Assembly: GCA_025362495.1 (NCBI GenBank)
Contig: JANYGI010000063.1
Location: 31,236 to 95,235, forward strand
DNA from: Byssovorax sp.
GTDB taxonomy: Bacteria; Myxococcota_A; Polyangia; Polyangiales; Polyangiaceae
Direction of reading: 5' to 3'
Length of the DNA stretch: 64,000 bases
Under the pieces are notes generated by a model, which worked only from the letters and a program-made list of their open reading frames with translations, ran no database searches and was not told the origin of the DNA. A program made the position numbers and the translations under genes. Below are positions 36,681 to 45,705 of the stretch, piece by piece. Within the stretch, counting starts at the first letter, position 1. Each line of letters opens with the position of its first letter.

Positions 36681-38333
36681 TCAGGCCGAGCTCTCGATCT
36701 CTGCGGCCTCTTCCTCCGGAGCGCGGCCGTCGGGCGCCGCGCTCGTCAGCCACTCTTCCGGGTGATCGGCCGGGTACACGCGGAGGGATCCATCGGCGGG
36801 GCCGAGCAGATCGTCCATGCGCTTCAGACCGAGCACGGCCTGCGCGGCCATCAGGCCCGACATCGACGCTCCGCCGACGCCGTGGCTGATGGTGCTCGCG
36901 CCGCAGCTGTAGAGGCCGCCCACGCTCGTGCCGATCGAGAACGAGAACGGTCCGACCTGCCACGGCGTCTTCGCCGTCCCGTAGGCCGCGCCTCGCGGCG
37001 TCGCGCAGTAGTGATCGTTGGTCACCGGCGAGCCGACCGAGCGGAAGCGGATCGCCTTTGAAAGCCCGGGGATCACCTCCTCGGCGGCGGCGATGATCCG
37101 GTCGCCGAGGCCCTCCTTGAGCTGCTCGTACGCGGCGCCGCGCGCCCCCTGCGTCGTGTTCCGGTAGCTCGCGAAGGGCGCGTACGGCACGAAGGTGAAC
37201 AGCTCGAGCGTGTGGTGTTTTTGCCGCTTTCGCCCGGGATCTTTGAGCGTGGTGATCGTGAGAAAGAGCCCGTCCACGGGCCCGTTCGAGAGCGTCTTTT
37301 CCATCCGCTCGTAGAGGCCGCCCACGTCGGCCGTCCGGTACCACCAGTAGTTCCCCGAGTCGTAGCCCATGGCCGCGAGATCGAGATCCACCGCGCAGAA
37401 CACGCTGAGCAGGCTCACCGAGTAGTCGGTGCGCGCGAGGTGTCGCCGCTCGCGCCGGCCGTGCTCCGCGGGCAGGAGCTTGCCGAAGGTGACGGCGGGA
37501 TCGGCGTTGGAGATCACCGCCTTCGCCAGGATGCGCTCGCCCGACACGAGCTCGACGCCGACCGCGCGGCCGTTCTCCACGATGATCTGCGAGACCTCGC
37601 TGCGGAGGCGGATCTTCCCGCCGCCGCGGCGCAGGGCCTTGATCAGCGCCATCGGGATGCGACCGCCGCCGCCGCGCGGGTAGTACGCGCCGTGCTGGTA
37701 GTGGGCGATCAAGCTCGCGTGGAGCGGGAGCGAGACCCGCGACGGAGCGAGCCCGTGATCGCCGGACTGCGCCGCGAGGATCGCCCGCAGGCGGCGATCG
37801 TGGATCGTGGCGTCGAGCAGCGCGCCGTGGGTGCGGAGGCCCCAGTAGAGCAGGGTCGGCGACTTGAACGGCAGCGCGAGCACGCGCGGGAACGAGAGCA
37901 TCGTGTCGCACGCGAGCACCTCGCGGTGGAGATCGCGCAGCGTCGTGAAGTAGCGCCCGAGCCCCTCGCGCTCGTGCGGAAAGCGCTCGCAGAGGCGGGC
38001 GAAATAGCGATCGTAGCCGCGGGGGATGTCGAAACGCTCGCCCGCGATGAGCAGGTGATCGTAGCCGTCGGGGTTGAGCTCGCAGACCTCGAGATCCGAT
38101 CCGATCCCGAGTCCCTCCCACACCCGTCGCATCGCCCCGCCCGGGCCACACTCGCCGATGTAGTGCACGCCCGGGCTGAAGCGATAGCCCTGGAGCGAGA
38201 AGCTCTGGCACCAGCCGCCCGGCAGATAGTGCTGCTCGAGCACCAGCACCTTCTGCCCGGCGCGGGCGAGCGCGACGGCGGCCGTGAGACCGCCCGCCCC
38301 CGACCCGACGATGATCGTGTCCCAGGATTGCAT
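36681..38333 (-). CDS. FAD-dependent oxidoreductase, CrtI/retinol-saturase family
   Basis: A 550-residue flavoprotein. The N-terminus carries the dinucleotide motif DTIIVGSGAGGLTAAVALARAG and the VLEQHYLPGG continuation; the C-terminus has LYSCGASTISHGVGGASMSG, the second FAD segment seen in carotenoid isomerases and retinol saturases. The central part (SFSLQGYRFSPGVHYIG, the substrate-entry region) matches the CrtISO/RetSat type. Such enzymes saturate or isomerise polyenes or other lipids. The substrate is not known. It is convergent with alkB and does not carry the TetR operator, so it is probably under separate control. Confidence 0.88.
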   Translation of the reverse strand: MQSWDTIIVGSGAGGLTAAVALARAGQKVLVLEQHYLPGGWCQSFSLQGYRFSPGVHYIGECGPGGAMRRVWEGLGIGSDLEVCELNPDGYDHLLIAGERFDIPRGYDRYFARLCERFPHEREGLGRYFTTLRDLHREVLACDTMLSFPRVLALPFKSPTLLYWGLRTHGALLDATIHDRRLRAILAAQSGDHGLAPSRVSLPLHASLIAHYQHGAYYPRGGGGRIPMALIKALRRGGGKIRLRSEVSQIIVENGRAVGVELVSGERILAKAVISNADPAVTFGKLLPAEHGRRERRHLARTDYSVSLLSVFCAVDLDLAAMGYDSGNYWWYRTADVGGLYERMEKTLSNGPVDGLFLTITTLKDPGRKRQKHHTLELFTFVPYAPFASYRNTTQGARGAAYEQLKEGLGDRIIAAAEEVIPGLSKAIRFRSVGSPVTNDHYCATPRGAAYGTAKTPWQVGPFSFSIGTSVGGLYSCGASTISHGVGGASMSGLMAAQAVLGLKRMDDLLGPADGSLRVYPADHPEEWLTSAAPDGRAPEEEAAEIESSA

Positions 38334-38399
38334 TGTTCTCCCCGCTTCGATGACGGGGAGGGGGCTCTCCGTGTCGGGGGGACCAGCAAATCGGGTGCG

Positions 38400-38819
38400 C
38401 TACTTCGCCGAGCTCGACGGGGCGGGCGGATGCTCGCGCGCGAGGTCACGCTTCTCGCGATTGGTGAGCGGATCCGGGCAGACGACGGGCTCGCGGCGAT
38501 CGGGATCGGGGCTCTCGCGCGTGCACGTCTTGCCGGCGATGCGGATGCTCTCGCCCGGGTTGAGCTCGGCCACGCACGGGAACGACTCGGACGCCGACAC
38601 CTGCTCGCCGTCGATGGAGTAGACCTCGCAGTGGTTCGCCGTGCGCGCGAAGTAGTAGCGCCGCGTGGGTCGTCGCGGCGGCGCTCGCGGCGGGCCGGGC
38701 GCGCTCGCCGACGCCGAAGCGGCGGGCCCGGCGACCGTCGTCACCTCGGTCTGCCGGTCGCACCCGGCCCCGATCACGCCGAGCAGCGCCGCGCCGAGAG
38801 CACGCGGAAACGCCTTCAT
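38400..38819 (-). CDS. Small Cys-containing lipoprotein
   Basis: A 139-residue lipoprotein with lipobox VIGAGC. A Pro/Ala-rich linker is followed by about 60 residues with four Cys (NHCEVYS, SFPCVAE, KTCTRE, VVCPDP), probably two disulfides. A charged helical tail ends the protein. It starts in an ATGA overlap with the MlaE permease stop, so it is translated from the same message. The family is not recognised; the coupling suggests a periplasmic partner of the lipid transporter. Confidence 0.7.
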   Translation of the reverse strand: MKAFPRALGAALLGVIGAGCDRQTEVTTVAGPAASASASAPGPPRAPPRRPTRRYYFARTANHCEVYSIDGEQVSASESFPCVAELNPGESIRIAGKTCTRESPDPDRREPVVCPDPLTNREKRDLAREHPPAPSSSAK

Positions 38820-39652
38820 TTCCCGGGGAAGATGAAGATGCTCACCTTGGTGAGGAAGAAGTCGGCGATGAGGATGCAGATCGAGATCGCCACCACGGTG
38901 CGCGTCGTCGCTTGCCCCACGCCCTCGGTCCCGCCGCGGGTGATCAGGCCGAAGTGGCAGCCGAGGATGGCGATGATCGCCCCGAAGAAGGGCGTCTTGA
39001 ACATGCCGCTGAAGTAGTCGGCGAAGTTGACGGAGCCGAGCGCCGTGCGGAGAAAGAAGCCCGGCGGGATGCCGAACTGGTTCGAGCAGATGGCCATCGC
39101 CCCGCAGAAGCCGAGCACCAGGGCGAAGGCGCAGAGCACCGGCATCACGATGATGCTCGCGAGCAGGCGCGGGACGACGAGCTTCTTCACCGGATCGGCG
39201 CCGAGGGCGCGGATGGCGTCGATCTGCTCGGTCACGGCCATCGATCCCACCTCGGCGGCGATGCCAGAGCCGATGCGGCCGCCGACGATCACCGCCGTCA
39301 GCGTGGGCGCGAGCTCGCGCGAGAACGAGAGGCCGATGATGCGCCCCGTGTACTCCATGCCGCCGAACTTCTGCAGGCCGAAGGCGAACTGCACGGCCAT
39401 GACCATGCCGACGAAGAGCGCCGTCACCGAGGCGATCCCCATCGACTGCACGCCGAGCGAATCCATCTGGTAGAGCGTGGATTGCAGCTCGAACGGGCGC
39501 TTCCACATCTGCACGGCGGCGGCGCCGGTCATGCGCCCGATCTGGCCGAGGTGCTCCAGGAACGATCGCGCCGTCGTGAGCATCCCCCAGGCCTTCACCT
39601 TCTTCGGCGGCGGAGGGAGGAACGACGGCGGCGGAGCGCTTTCAGTCGGCAT
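38816..39652 (-). CDS. mlaE: MlaE-type ABC transporter permease
   Basis: A 278-residue inner-membrane permease with the MlaE/YrbE signature: FELQSTLYQMDSLGVQSM, then SRELAPTLTAVIVGGRIGSGIAAEVGSMAVTEQIDAI, including the family core ELAPxLTAxxxAGRxGS. Five to six hydrophobic segments follow. MlaE works with an ATPase (MlaF) and an MCE-domain protein (MlaD) to move phospholipids between membranes. Neither gene is adjacent here, so the transporter is split across loci or the permease works with distant partners. It is flanked by, and overlaps, two lipoprotein genes. Confidence 0.88.
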   Translation of the reverse strand: MPTESAPPPSFLPPPPKKVKAWGMLTTARSFLEHLGQIGRMTGAAAVQMWKRPFELQSTLYQMDSLGVQSMGIASVTALFVGMVMAVQFAFGLQKFGGMEYTGRIIGLSFSRELAPTLTAVIVGGRIGSGIAAEVGSMAVTEQIDAIRALGADPVKKLVVPRLLASIIVMPVLCAFALVLGFCGAMAICSNQFGIPPGFFLRTALGSVNFADYFSGMFKTPFFGAIIAILGCHFGLITRGGTEGVGQATTRTVVAISICILIADFFLTKVSIFIFPGK

Positions 39653-40181
39653 GTGTCGGCACCGTGGCGAAGCCCTGGACGAAGCGTTCGAACGCCGCCA
39701 CGCCGCGGTCGAAATGAGCCGGCGCAGCGATGTAATAGAGGTCGTGGACGCAGTCGTCCTTCTTCATCACCCAGACGTCGAACTTCTTCGGGACGCCGTC
39801 GAGCCTGGCTTGCAAGAGGGTGTGCATCGCCTCGCGCCCGTCGAACGGAACCACGGTCTGCTCGAGGATTTCGCGGTCGGTGAAGCCGAGGAAGAGGTGC
39901 TGCGTCAGCGACGCGAGGGGCACGTCGCCGCCGTCCTCGTGGCAGCGCGTGTCGACGGCGATCGTCCCGCCTTCGGCGTCGCGGTAGGCGAGCGCGGCGT
40001 GAGAGATCTCGACCCGCTGCCAGCCCTCGGGCGCGGGCGCGACGCGGAAAGCGAAGCCCTCGCCGTGGTAGACGCTGCCATCGAACGCGCTGGCGCCGCA
40101 GCCGGCGATCAGGAGCGCCAGCGCGGAGACGAGGAGAATCCCGCAGCGTGAAAGGGGAGCGTCGTGGCGGCCGGATCGCAT
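39642..40181 (-). CDS. Lipoprotein upstream of the MlaE permease, 179 aa
   Basis: The lipobox is LLIAGC. The mature part begins FDGSVYHGEGFAFRVAPAPEGWQRVEISHAALAYRD, a beta-strand-rich opening, and continues with FLGFTDREILEQTVVPFDGREAMHTLL. That last segment resembles DUF1795/PsbP-like small lipoproteins that report surface stress or assist transport. It overlaps the MlaE gene by 11 bases. I infer that it is part of the same lipid-transport operon, but no direct evidence ties it to the transporter. Confidence 0.75.
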   Translation of the reverse strand: MRSGRHDAPLSRCGILLVSALALLIAGCGASAFDGSVYHGEGFAFRVAPAPEGWQRVEISHAALAYRDAEGGTIAVDTRCHEDGGDVPLASLTQHLFLGFTDREILEQTVVPFDGREAMHTLLQARLDGVPKKFDVWVMKKDDCVHDLYYIAAPAHFDRGVAAFERFVQGFATVPTHAD

Positions 40182-40208
40182 CGCGACGGCGACGCTAGCA
40201 CCTCGCCC

Positions 40209-40973
40209 TCACGCGTCCCAAGGCCTTCGCCCGGTCTCCGCGGCGGGAGGGCGGGGCGGGGGCCGGAACCCGCGCCAGGGATCGTGCGTCCGCGGAGGCC
40301 CCTGCACGAAGACTCGCACGAGGAACAGGCCGGCCACGAAGCCGCCCAGGTGGGCAAAGAAGGCGACCCCGCCCGCCCCGCCGGCCACCTGGGCCGTGCT
40401 GGCCACACCGTTGACGAGGTTGACGACGAAGAACTCGGCGATGACCAGCCAGGCCGGCAGGTCGAAGAAGAGCCCGAAGAAGATCCAGAGGATCGGGATC
40501 GGGTTGAGCACGGTGATCGCCGCGCGCGGGTAGAGCGACGCGTAGGCCGCGAGCACGCCCGCGATGGCGCCCGAGGCCCCGACCATGGGCACCAGCGAGA
40601 ACGGGCTGATGGCGATCTGCGCGGCCGCCGCGGCGATCCCGGCGAGCAGGTAGAACGCGAGGTAGCGGACGTGGCCGAGCGCGTCCTCGACGTTGTCGCC
40701 AAAAATCCAGAGAAACAGCATGTTCCCGCCGAGGTGCAGCCACCCGGTCGGATCGTGCATGAACATGCTCGTGAACACCGTGACGAGGTTCTCCGCGGGC
40801 GCCTGGACGATCGCGGCGGGGACGAGCCCGTACGTTTCGAGCAGCAAATGCGCGGACCGGGGCCCGGTTATCGCCTGCTGCTCGAGCACGAAGACCAGGA
40901 TGTTCGTCGCGATGAGCAGGTAGTTGACGACGGGCAGGCTGCGCGTCGGGAGGCGATCACGGATCGGGATCAT
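40209..40973 (-). CDS. Rhomboid-family intramembrane serine protease
   Basis: A 254-residue membrane protease. Motifs in order: HLGGNMLFLWIFGDNVED (oxyanion-loop His and Asn region), GASGAIAGVLAAY with nucleophile Ser, and FFAHLGGFVAGL with the catalytic His. About six hydrophobic segments are visible. The C-terminal 40 residues are Pro/Arg-rich and cytoplasmic. Rhomboids cut transmembrane helices of client proteins; the client here is unknown. It lies divergently from cysS. Confidence 0.93.
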   Translation of the reverse strand: MIPIRDRLPTRSLPVVNYLLIATNILVFVLEQQAITGPRSAHLLLETYGLVPAAIVQAPAENLVTVFTSMFMHDPTGWLHLGGNMLFLWIFGDNVEDALGHVRYLAFYLLAGIAAAAAQIAISPFSLVPMVGASGAIAGVLAAYASLYPRAAITVLNPIPILWIFFGLFFDLPAWLVIAEFFVVNLVNGVASTAQVAGGAGGVAFFAHLGGFVAGLFLVRVFVQGPPRTHDPWRGFRPPPRPPAAETGRRPWDA

Positions 40974-41074
40974 CGCCCCGTCGGTATAGTCACGGCGGCC
41001 GCCGAGCGCCCCCTCGTCGAAGCGCGCGCGGGCGCCGCCCGCTGACCGCGATCGTGGTAAACATCGGCCCTCCG

Positions 41075-42628
41075 ATGCCCACGCTTCGCCTCCATCTCTA
41101 CGACACCCTCTCCGCCAAGCTGACCCCGGTCGAGCCCCGTCACCCGGGCGAGCTCCGCGTTTACACGTGCGGGCCCACCGTTTACGACGTCGCTCACATC
41201 GGCCATGCGCGCGCGGCGATCGCGCCGGACATCCTCGTCCGTCACGCGCGCGGGCAGGGTCTCACCGTCAACTATGTTCGCAACGTCACCGACGTTGACG
41301 ACAAGATCCTCAAGCGAGCGGCCGAGTCCGGCGAAGCGCCGATGGATCTCTCCGCCCGCATGGCGCGGCTCTACCAGGAAGACATCGAGGCCCTCGGCTG
41401 CGTGCGGCCGACGACGGAGCCCCGCGTCTCGAAGTCAATCCCGGAGATCATCGCCCTCATCGAGGCCCTGATCGCCAAGGGATCGGCCTACGCCGTCGAG
41501 ATGCCCGGGGGCACGCGCGACGTGTACTACGCCGTCCGCACCTTCGAGGGCTATGGCAAGCTCTCCAAGCGCAACATCGAAGAGCTGCAGTCCGGCGCCC
41601 GCGTCGAGACCTCGGACGAGAAGCGCGATCCGCTTGATTTCGCGCTCTGGAAGGGCTGCCAGGCCGACGCGTGGGGCTGGGAGAGCCCGTGGGGCAAGGG
41701 CCGCCCGGGCTGGCACATCGAGTGTTCGGCGATGGCCGAGCGCTACCTCGGCCACGGCTTCGACGTGCACTGCGGCGGGATGGATTTGATCTTCCCCCAC
41801 CACGAGAACGAGATCGCCCAGAGCGAGGCCGCGCACCCCGGCGAGGGGCCCTTCGCGGCGATCTGGATCCACAACGGCTTCGTCAACATCGACAAGGAGA
41901 AGATGGCGAAGTCGCTCGGCAACTTCGTCACCATCCGCGACGTGTTCGCCCGCAACGACGCCGAGGCCCTGCGCACCTTCCTGCTCGGCGTGCACTACCG
42001 CGGCCCGATCGCCTTCGACACCGACAAGCTCGAAGACGGTCGGGTGATCTTCCCCGGCGTGACCGAGGCCGAGCGCCGCGTGGACTACTTTTACCAGGCG
42101 ATTTCAAGGCTGGAAGCGCTCGCGGGGCCGGGCGCGGACGAGGCGCCGCAGGCCGTGTTGCCGAAGGGCCTCATGCAGATGGTGAAGCTCGCAGCCGAGG
42201 CGCGGAGCCGCGTCGACGCGGCGCTCGACGACGATCTCAACACGCCGGTGGCGCTCGCCGTCGTGGGTGAAGTAGCTAAAGCAGCGAACGAGCTGGCCGA
42301 TCTGGTGGTGAAGCGGAAGAACGACGGCGAGCTCGCCAAGGCTGCCCCGATCGTGTCGGCGCGCTTGCTTCGTGCTCTGCGGTCGTCGGTCGAGCCGCTC
42401 GGCCTCTTGCAGACGCCCGGCGACGAGTACCGCGCGCGCACGCAAAAGCAGCGCCTCGCGGTGCGCGGGTTGACGACCGACGGCATCCTCGCGCGGATCG
42501 CCGAGCGCAAGGCAGCCCGTGAATTGAAGGACTTTGCGCGCAGCGACGCCATCCGCAAAGAGCTCGACGCCGCCGGGATCGAGATCGCCGACGGGCCCGA
42601 CGGGTCGACCTGGAGGGCTTCGATCTAG
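41075..42628 (+). CDS. cysS: Cysteinyl-tRNA synthetase
   Basis: A 517-residue class I synthetase from ATG 41075; GTG 41054 would add seven residues. The HIGH motif is H41-I-G-H44, zinc ligands include C32 (TCGPTVYD) and the later CSAMAERYLG and HCGGMDLIFPHHENE. The KMSKS loop reads KMAKS near residue 276. It charges tRNA-Cys in the cytoplasm. Length and domain order are typical, with the C-terminal helical domain and RSDAIRKELDAAGIEI-like end. It is followed by a hairpin and the DnaJ-like gene. Confidence 0.96.
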   Translation: MPTLRLHLYDTLSAKLTPVEPRHPGELRVYTCGPTVYDVAHIGHARAAIAPDILVRHARGQGLTVNYVRNVTDVDDKILKRAAESGEAPMDLSARMARLYQEDIEALGCVRPTTEPRVSKSIPEIIALIEALIAKGSAYAVEMPGGTRDVYYAVRTFEGYGKLSKRNIEELQSGARVETSDEKRDPLDFALWKGCQADAWGWESPWGKGRPGWHIECSAMAERYLGHGFDVHCGGMDLIFPHHENEIAQSEAAHPGEGPFAAIWIHNGFVNIDKEKMAKSLGNFVTIRDVFARNDAEALRTFLLGVHYRGPIAFDTDKLEDGRVIFPGVTEAERRVDYFYQAISRLEALAGPGADEAPQAVLPKGLMQMVKLAAEARSRVDAALDDDLNTPVALAVVGEVAKAANELADLVVKRKNDGELAKAAPIVSARLLRALRSSVEPLGLLQTPGDEYRARTQKQRLAVRGLTTDGILARIAERKAARELKDFARSDAIRKELDAAGIEIADGPDGSTWRASI

Positions 42629-42663
42629 CCCCGGCCCACGGCCTGGCCTCTCCCGTGCAAGCC

Positions 42664-42688
42664 CGCGGAGTGGACGGGCTCCTCCGCG
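42664..42688 (+). terminator. Weak terminator-like hairpin after cysS
   Basis: CGCGGAG (42664-42670) pairs with CTCCGCG (42682-42688) around an 11-base loop, 36 bases after the cysS stop. No T-tract follows, and the downstream gene is in the same direction, so it may only attenuate. Confidence 0.35.
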
Positions 42689-42757
42689 AGATTTACGTTC
42701 CGTCGCGCTTCGAGGACCCCCTCGCGAACGCGCTCTCTCCGAGACAGGTAATCGACC

Positions 42758-43729
42758 ATGGCCAAGGATCTCTATGCGGTGCTCGGCGTCCCCAAGACCG
42801 CCGACGAAGAGACCATCAAGAAGGCGTTTCGCAAGCTCGCCATGAAGTATCACCCGGACAAGAACCCGGGGAAGGCGAACGAGGCGCGCTTCAAGGAGGT
42901 CAACCAGGCACAAGAGGTCCTGAGTGATCCGCAGAAGCGCGCGCTCTACGACGAGTTCGGCGAAGAGAGCATGTCGCAGAACTTCGACGCCGACCGGGCG
43001 CGCGTGGTGCGGCAGTACGGCGGTGGGGGAGGCGGGGGGCGTCGGCCGGGCGGCGCCGGCGGTCAGACGGTCGACATCAACGACATCTTCGGCGGCGGTG
43101 GGGTGGGCGGCGGCGGCGGTGATTTCGGCGATATCCTCGGCGATCTCTTCAATCGCGGCGGCGCCGGCGGTCGCGGCCGCGGGGCTCCGCGCCCGAGCCG
43201 CGGTCAGGACATCGAGGCCGAGGTCACGATCGAGTTCGCCTCGGCCGTGAAGGGCGCCACGCTCGAGCTCACCCTCGGCACGGGCGAGCCGGTGCCGGTG
43301 CGCATCCCCGCGGGCGCCAACGAGGGGAGTCGATTGCGCATCCCCGGCCAGGGCTCTCCCGGGGCGTTCGGCGGGCCGGCCGGCGATCTGCGGATCACCG
43401 TGCATGTCAATCCACACCCGCTCTTCAAGCGGGAAGACGACGATCTGCACCTCGACTTGCCGATCACGCTCGCCGAGGCCTACCGCGGTGAGAAGGTGAA
43501 GATCCCGACGCCCGACGGCGAGGTCACGCTCAAGGTCCCGCCGCGGACGCAGAGCGGGACGATGACGCGCCTCCGCGGCAAGGGCGTGGCCCGCAAGGGG
43601 AAAGAAGCCGGCGATCTCTACGTGCGCTTCATCGTGTACGTGCCGACGGAGGACGATCCCGAGGTGGCCAAGGCGATTGACCTGCTCGCCGACAAGGTGC
43701 CGGATCCCCGCGTGGGGATGAAGTTCTGA
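42758..43729 (+). CDS. DnaJ-like co-chaperone without zinc fingers (CbpA type)
   Basis: A 323-residue J-protein. The J-domain has YHPDKNPG with H32-P33-D34. A Gly-rich linker (residues about 88-140) follows, then the two C-terminal client-binding beta domains ([50 protein letters not shown]). There is no CxxCxGxG zinc repeat, so it is class B/CbpA rather than DnaJ proper. It stimulates Hsp70 ATPase in the cytoplasm. The stop overlaps the next start by one base. Confidence 0.93.
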   Translation: MAKDLYAVLGVPKTADEETIKKAFRKLAMKYHPDKNPGKANEARFKEVNQAQEVLSDPQKRALYDEFGEESMSQNFDADRARVVRQYGGGGGGGRRPGGAGGQTVDINDIFGGGGVGGGGGDFGDILGDLFNRGGAGGRGRGAPRPSRGQDIEAEVTIEFASAVKGATLELTLGTGEPVPVRIPAGANEGSRLRIPGQGSPGAFGGPAGDLRITVHVNPHPLFKREDDDLHLDLPITLAEAYRGEKVKIPTPDGEVTLKVPPRTQSGTMTRLRGKGVARKGKEAGDLYVRFIVYVPTEDDPEVAKAIDLLADKVPDPRVGMKF

Positions 43730-44790
43730 TGATCCGGCGGCCCGGGGGCGAGGGGCTCGTACTGGCCTTCTTCCTCGCCGCGTGCAGCGGTGCGCCGCCA
43801 ATCACCCCCCCTCCGCCGCCACCCGTCGCGCCAACGGCGCTCGCTCCTGCTCCCGTTCCCGTTCCCGTGCCCGAGCCCGAGCCCGCACCGGAGCCCGCAA
43901 AGGCACCTGATCCGCCGCCGGCCCCAAAGCCCCCTCCGGTCACGATGGAGGTGCCCTTTCAGCTCGACAAGCGGCCGACGTTCACCACGAAGGAAGCGTT
44001 CCTCGTCGATCTGCGCGAGCGCACGCGCTGGAACAAGGGCTCTCTCGGCAACCTCGCGACCGAGCCCCCGCCGGTGCCCGGGCACCCGATGCCCAAGGTG
44101 ATTGTCGACGTCAAGAACGCTTCGGGGGGCCACAAGGCGGCCGACGTGCAGCGCGTGCTGCGCAAGATGCTGTGGATCAAGGTGATCGAGTGCTACGGGC
44201 TCGGCGCCTACAAGGATCAAACGCTGCACGGGACGGTCGACCTGGCGTTCCAGATCCGCGCAGGCGGGCAGATCACCGGGGCTCGCGCGACGGAAGCAAC
44301 TCTGCCCGATCCCGACGTGGTGGCCTGTCTGGTGAATCGAGTGCAGCGCGTCGAGATGCCCAAGGCAAAGCGGGGATCGCAGGCGAGCATCCAGATCCAG
44401 GTGCACCACGGGGACGAGCCGATGCCGCCTCCGCCGGGCCAGATCACGCCCGGCGACGGCGCCTTCGACGCCGAGGCCGTGCGCGCCGTGGTCACCGCGG
44501 CGCTGCCCGATCTCGAGGCGTGCTATCGGCCCGCGCTGGCCTATGCGCCGGAGCTGTGGGGTCGGCTCGGGATCCGGTTTCACCTGACGGACAAGGGAAA
44601 GCTCGACGAAGCCTTCGAGGTCGAGTCGCAGTTCCCGGACGAGAGAGTGTCACTCTGCGCGCTCCGCGCGGCGCGGAAGCTGAAGTTTCCGAAGGCCGCG
44701 GGCGGCGAGATCCGCTTCGTGGTGCCGCTACGATTCGGCGTGGAGCCCGCGGCGCCGAGCGAGCCCGCGGCGCCGAGCCCCGGCGGCTGA
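43729..44790 (+). CDS. Lipoprotein with two AgmX/PglI-type TonB-like domains
   Basis: A 353-residue lipoprotein with lipobox FFLAAC, then a Pro/Val/Glu-rich spacer of about 50 residues. Two similar domains of roughly 95 residues follow (about 120-225 and 240-335). The second reads VTAALPDLEACYRPALAYAPELWGRLGIRFHLTDKGKL...VSLCALRAARKLKFP. It matches the AgmX/PglI C-terminal domain known from gliding and envelope proteins in myxobacteria. Translational coupling to a J-protein is unusual for an exported protein. Probably a periplasm-spanning adaptor. Confidence 0.75.
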   Translation: MIRRPGGEGLVLAFFLAACSGAPPITPPPPPPVAPTALAPAPVPVPVPEPEPAPEPAKAPDPPPAPKPPPVTMEVPFQLDKRPTFTTKEAFLVDLRERTRWNKGSLGNLATEPPPVPGHPMPKVIVDVKNASGGHKAADVQRVLRKMLWIKVIECYGLGAYKDQTLHGTVDLAFQIRAGGQITGARATEATLPDPDVVACLVNRVQRVEMPKAKRGSQASIQIQVHHGDEPMPPPPGQITPGDGAFDAEAVRAVVTAALPDLEACYRPALAYAPELWGRLGIRFHLTDKGKLDEAFEVESQFPDERVSLCALRAARKLKFPKAAGGEIRFVVPLRFGVEPAAPSEPAAPSPGG

Positions 44791-44849
44791 AGGCCCGCTG
44801 CGCGTCGCGGCGCTTGTCCGCCACGCCGGGGACGCCTACCGTCGATGGC

Positions 44850-45680
44850 ATGGCGGCGAGGCATTTCTCCCGGGCGGGCGCGGCGCTCGCGATCGCAGCA
44901 GTCGCGGCGCTGGGCTGCAGCCACGCGTGGGACCTGCTCGAGCCGCTGCCGGGGACGACGGGGACCGGAGGCAGCGCGAGCGCGTCGAGCTCGAGCGGCC
45001 TCGGCGGAGCCAGCGCGACGTCGACGACGAGCGGTGCCGGCGGCGCGACGAGCAGCAGCGCGCAGAGCAGCAGCGCCGACGCGAGCAGCGGCGCGCAGAG
45101 CAGCAGCGCCGACGCGAGCAGCAGCGCGCAGAGCAGCAGCGCGGCCGCGAGCAGCAGCGGCACGGGCGGCGGCGGATCGACGGCGTCGTACAAGGCCACG
45201 TTCGCCGCGTGCAACAGCGATCAAGATCTCGACATCGCCAAGTGCGAGGCGCTCTTCGGCAACGGGACGATGGATGTCGACGCCCAGACCACCGCGGGCC
45301 TCGACGCGCACGGGTATGTGCGCTTCGACCTCGACGCGCAGCTCGCTGGCAAGACGATCGACTCCGTCACGCTCCGGCTCACGACGCTGTTCGATCCGGC
45401 CGCGCAGGCCAACAGCGACAAATCGGGCTCCATCTTCGCGGTCGAGCCGTTCAACGCGACGAGCCTCGGGCTGGCGCAGCCCGCGACGATCGGCGGCGCG
45501 GTGGGGCTGGATCTCGGGCCCGTCGCCATCGGCACCGACTACTACTGGAGCCTCCAGAACCTCCCTGTCGCCGCGAGCTCGTCGGTGTATCTCGCCGTGA
45601 TCACCCCCTCGGGCGACGGCGTGCGGTACTGGAACGATCACGGCGCCGTGCCGCCGCTGCTGATCGTGAAATATCACTGA
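44850..45680 (+). CDS. DNRLRE-like lipoprotein with Ser/Ala repeat linker
   Basis: ATG 44850 starts a 276-residue lipoprotein, lipobox AALGC. Residues about 45-110 are a Ser-rich linker of near-identical units (SSSADASSSAQ), encoded by a tandem repeat of AGCAGC/GCCGAC. The C-terminal 165 residues (YVRFDLDAQLAGKTIDSVTLRLTTLFD...LPVAASSSVYLAVITPSGDGVRYW) form a jelly-roll like the DNRLRE domain of secreted carbohydrate-binding proteins. No catalytic residues. It likely binds surface glycans. Confidence 0.75.
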   Translation: MAARHFSRAGAALAIAAVAALGCSHAWDLLEPLPGTTGTGGSASASSSSGLGGASATSTTSGAGGATSSSAQSSSADASSGAQSSSADASSSAQSSSAAASSSGTGGGGSTASYKATFAACNSDQDLDIAKCEALFGNGTMDVDAQTTAGLDAHGYVRFDLDAQLAGKTIDSVTLRLTTLFDPAAQANSDKSGSIFAVEPFNATSLGLAQPATIGGAVGLDLGPVAIGTDYYWSLQNLPVAASSSVYLAVITPSGDGVRYWNDHGAVPPLLIVKYH

Positions 45681-45705
45681 CGCTGCGGCCTCGCGGCGGC
45701 GGCGA

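Noticed and set aside
45054..45160. AGCAGC/GCCGAC tandem repeat that could suggest a CRISPR-like or satellite array
   Set aside because: The units are short, unspaced and in frame, encoding the Ser/Ala linker of the lipoprotein at 44850.
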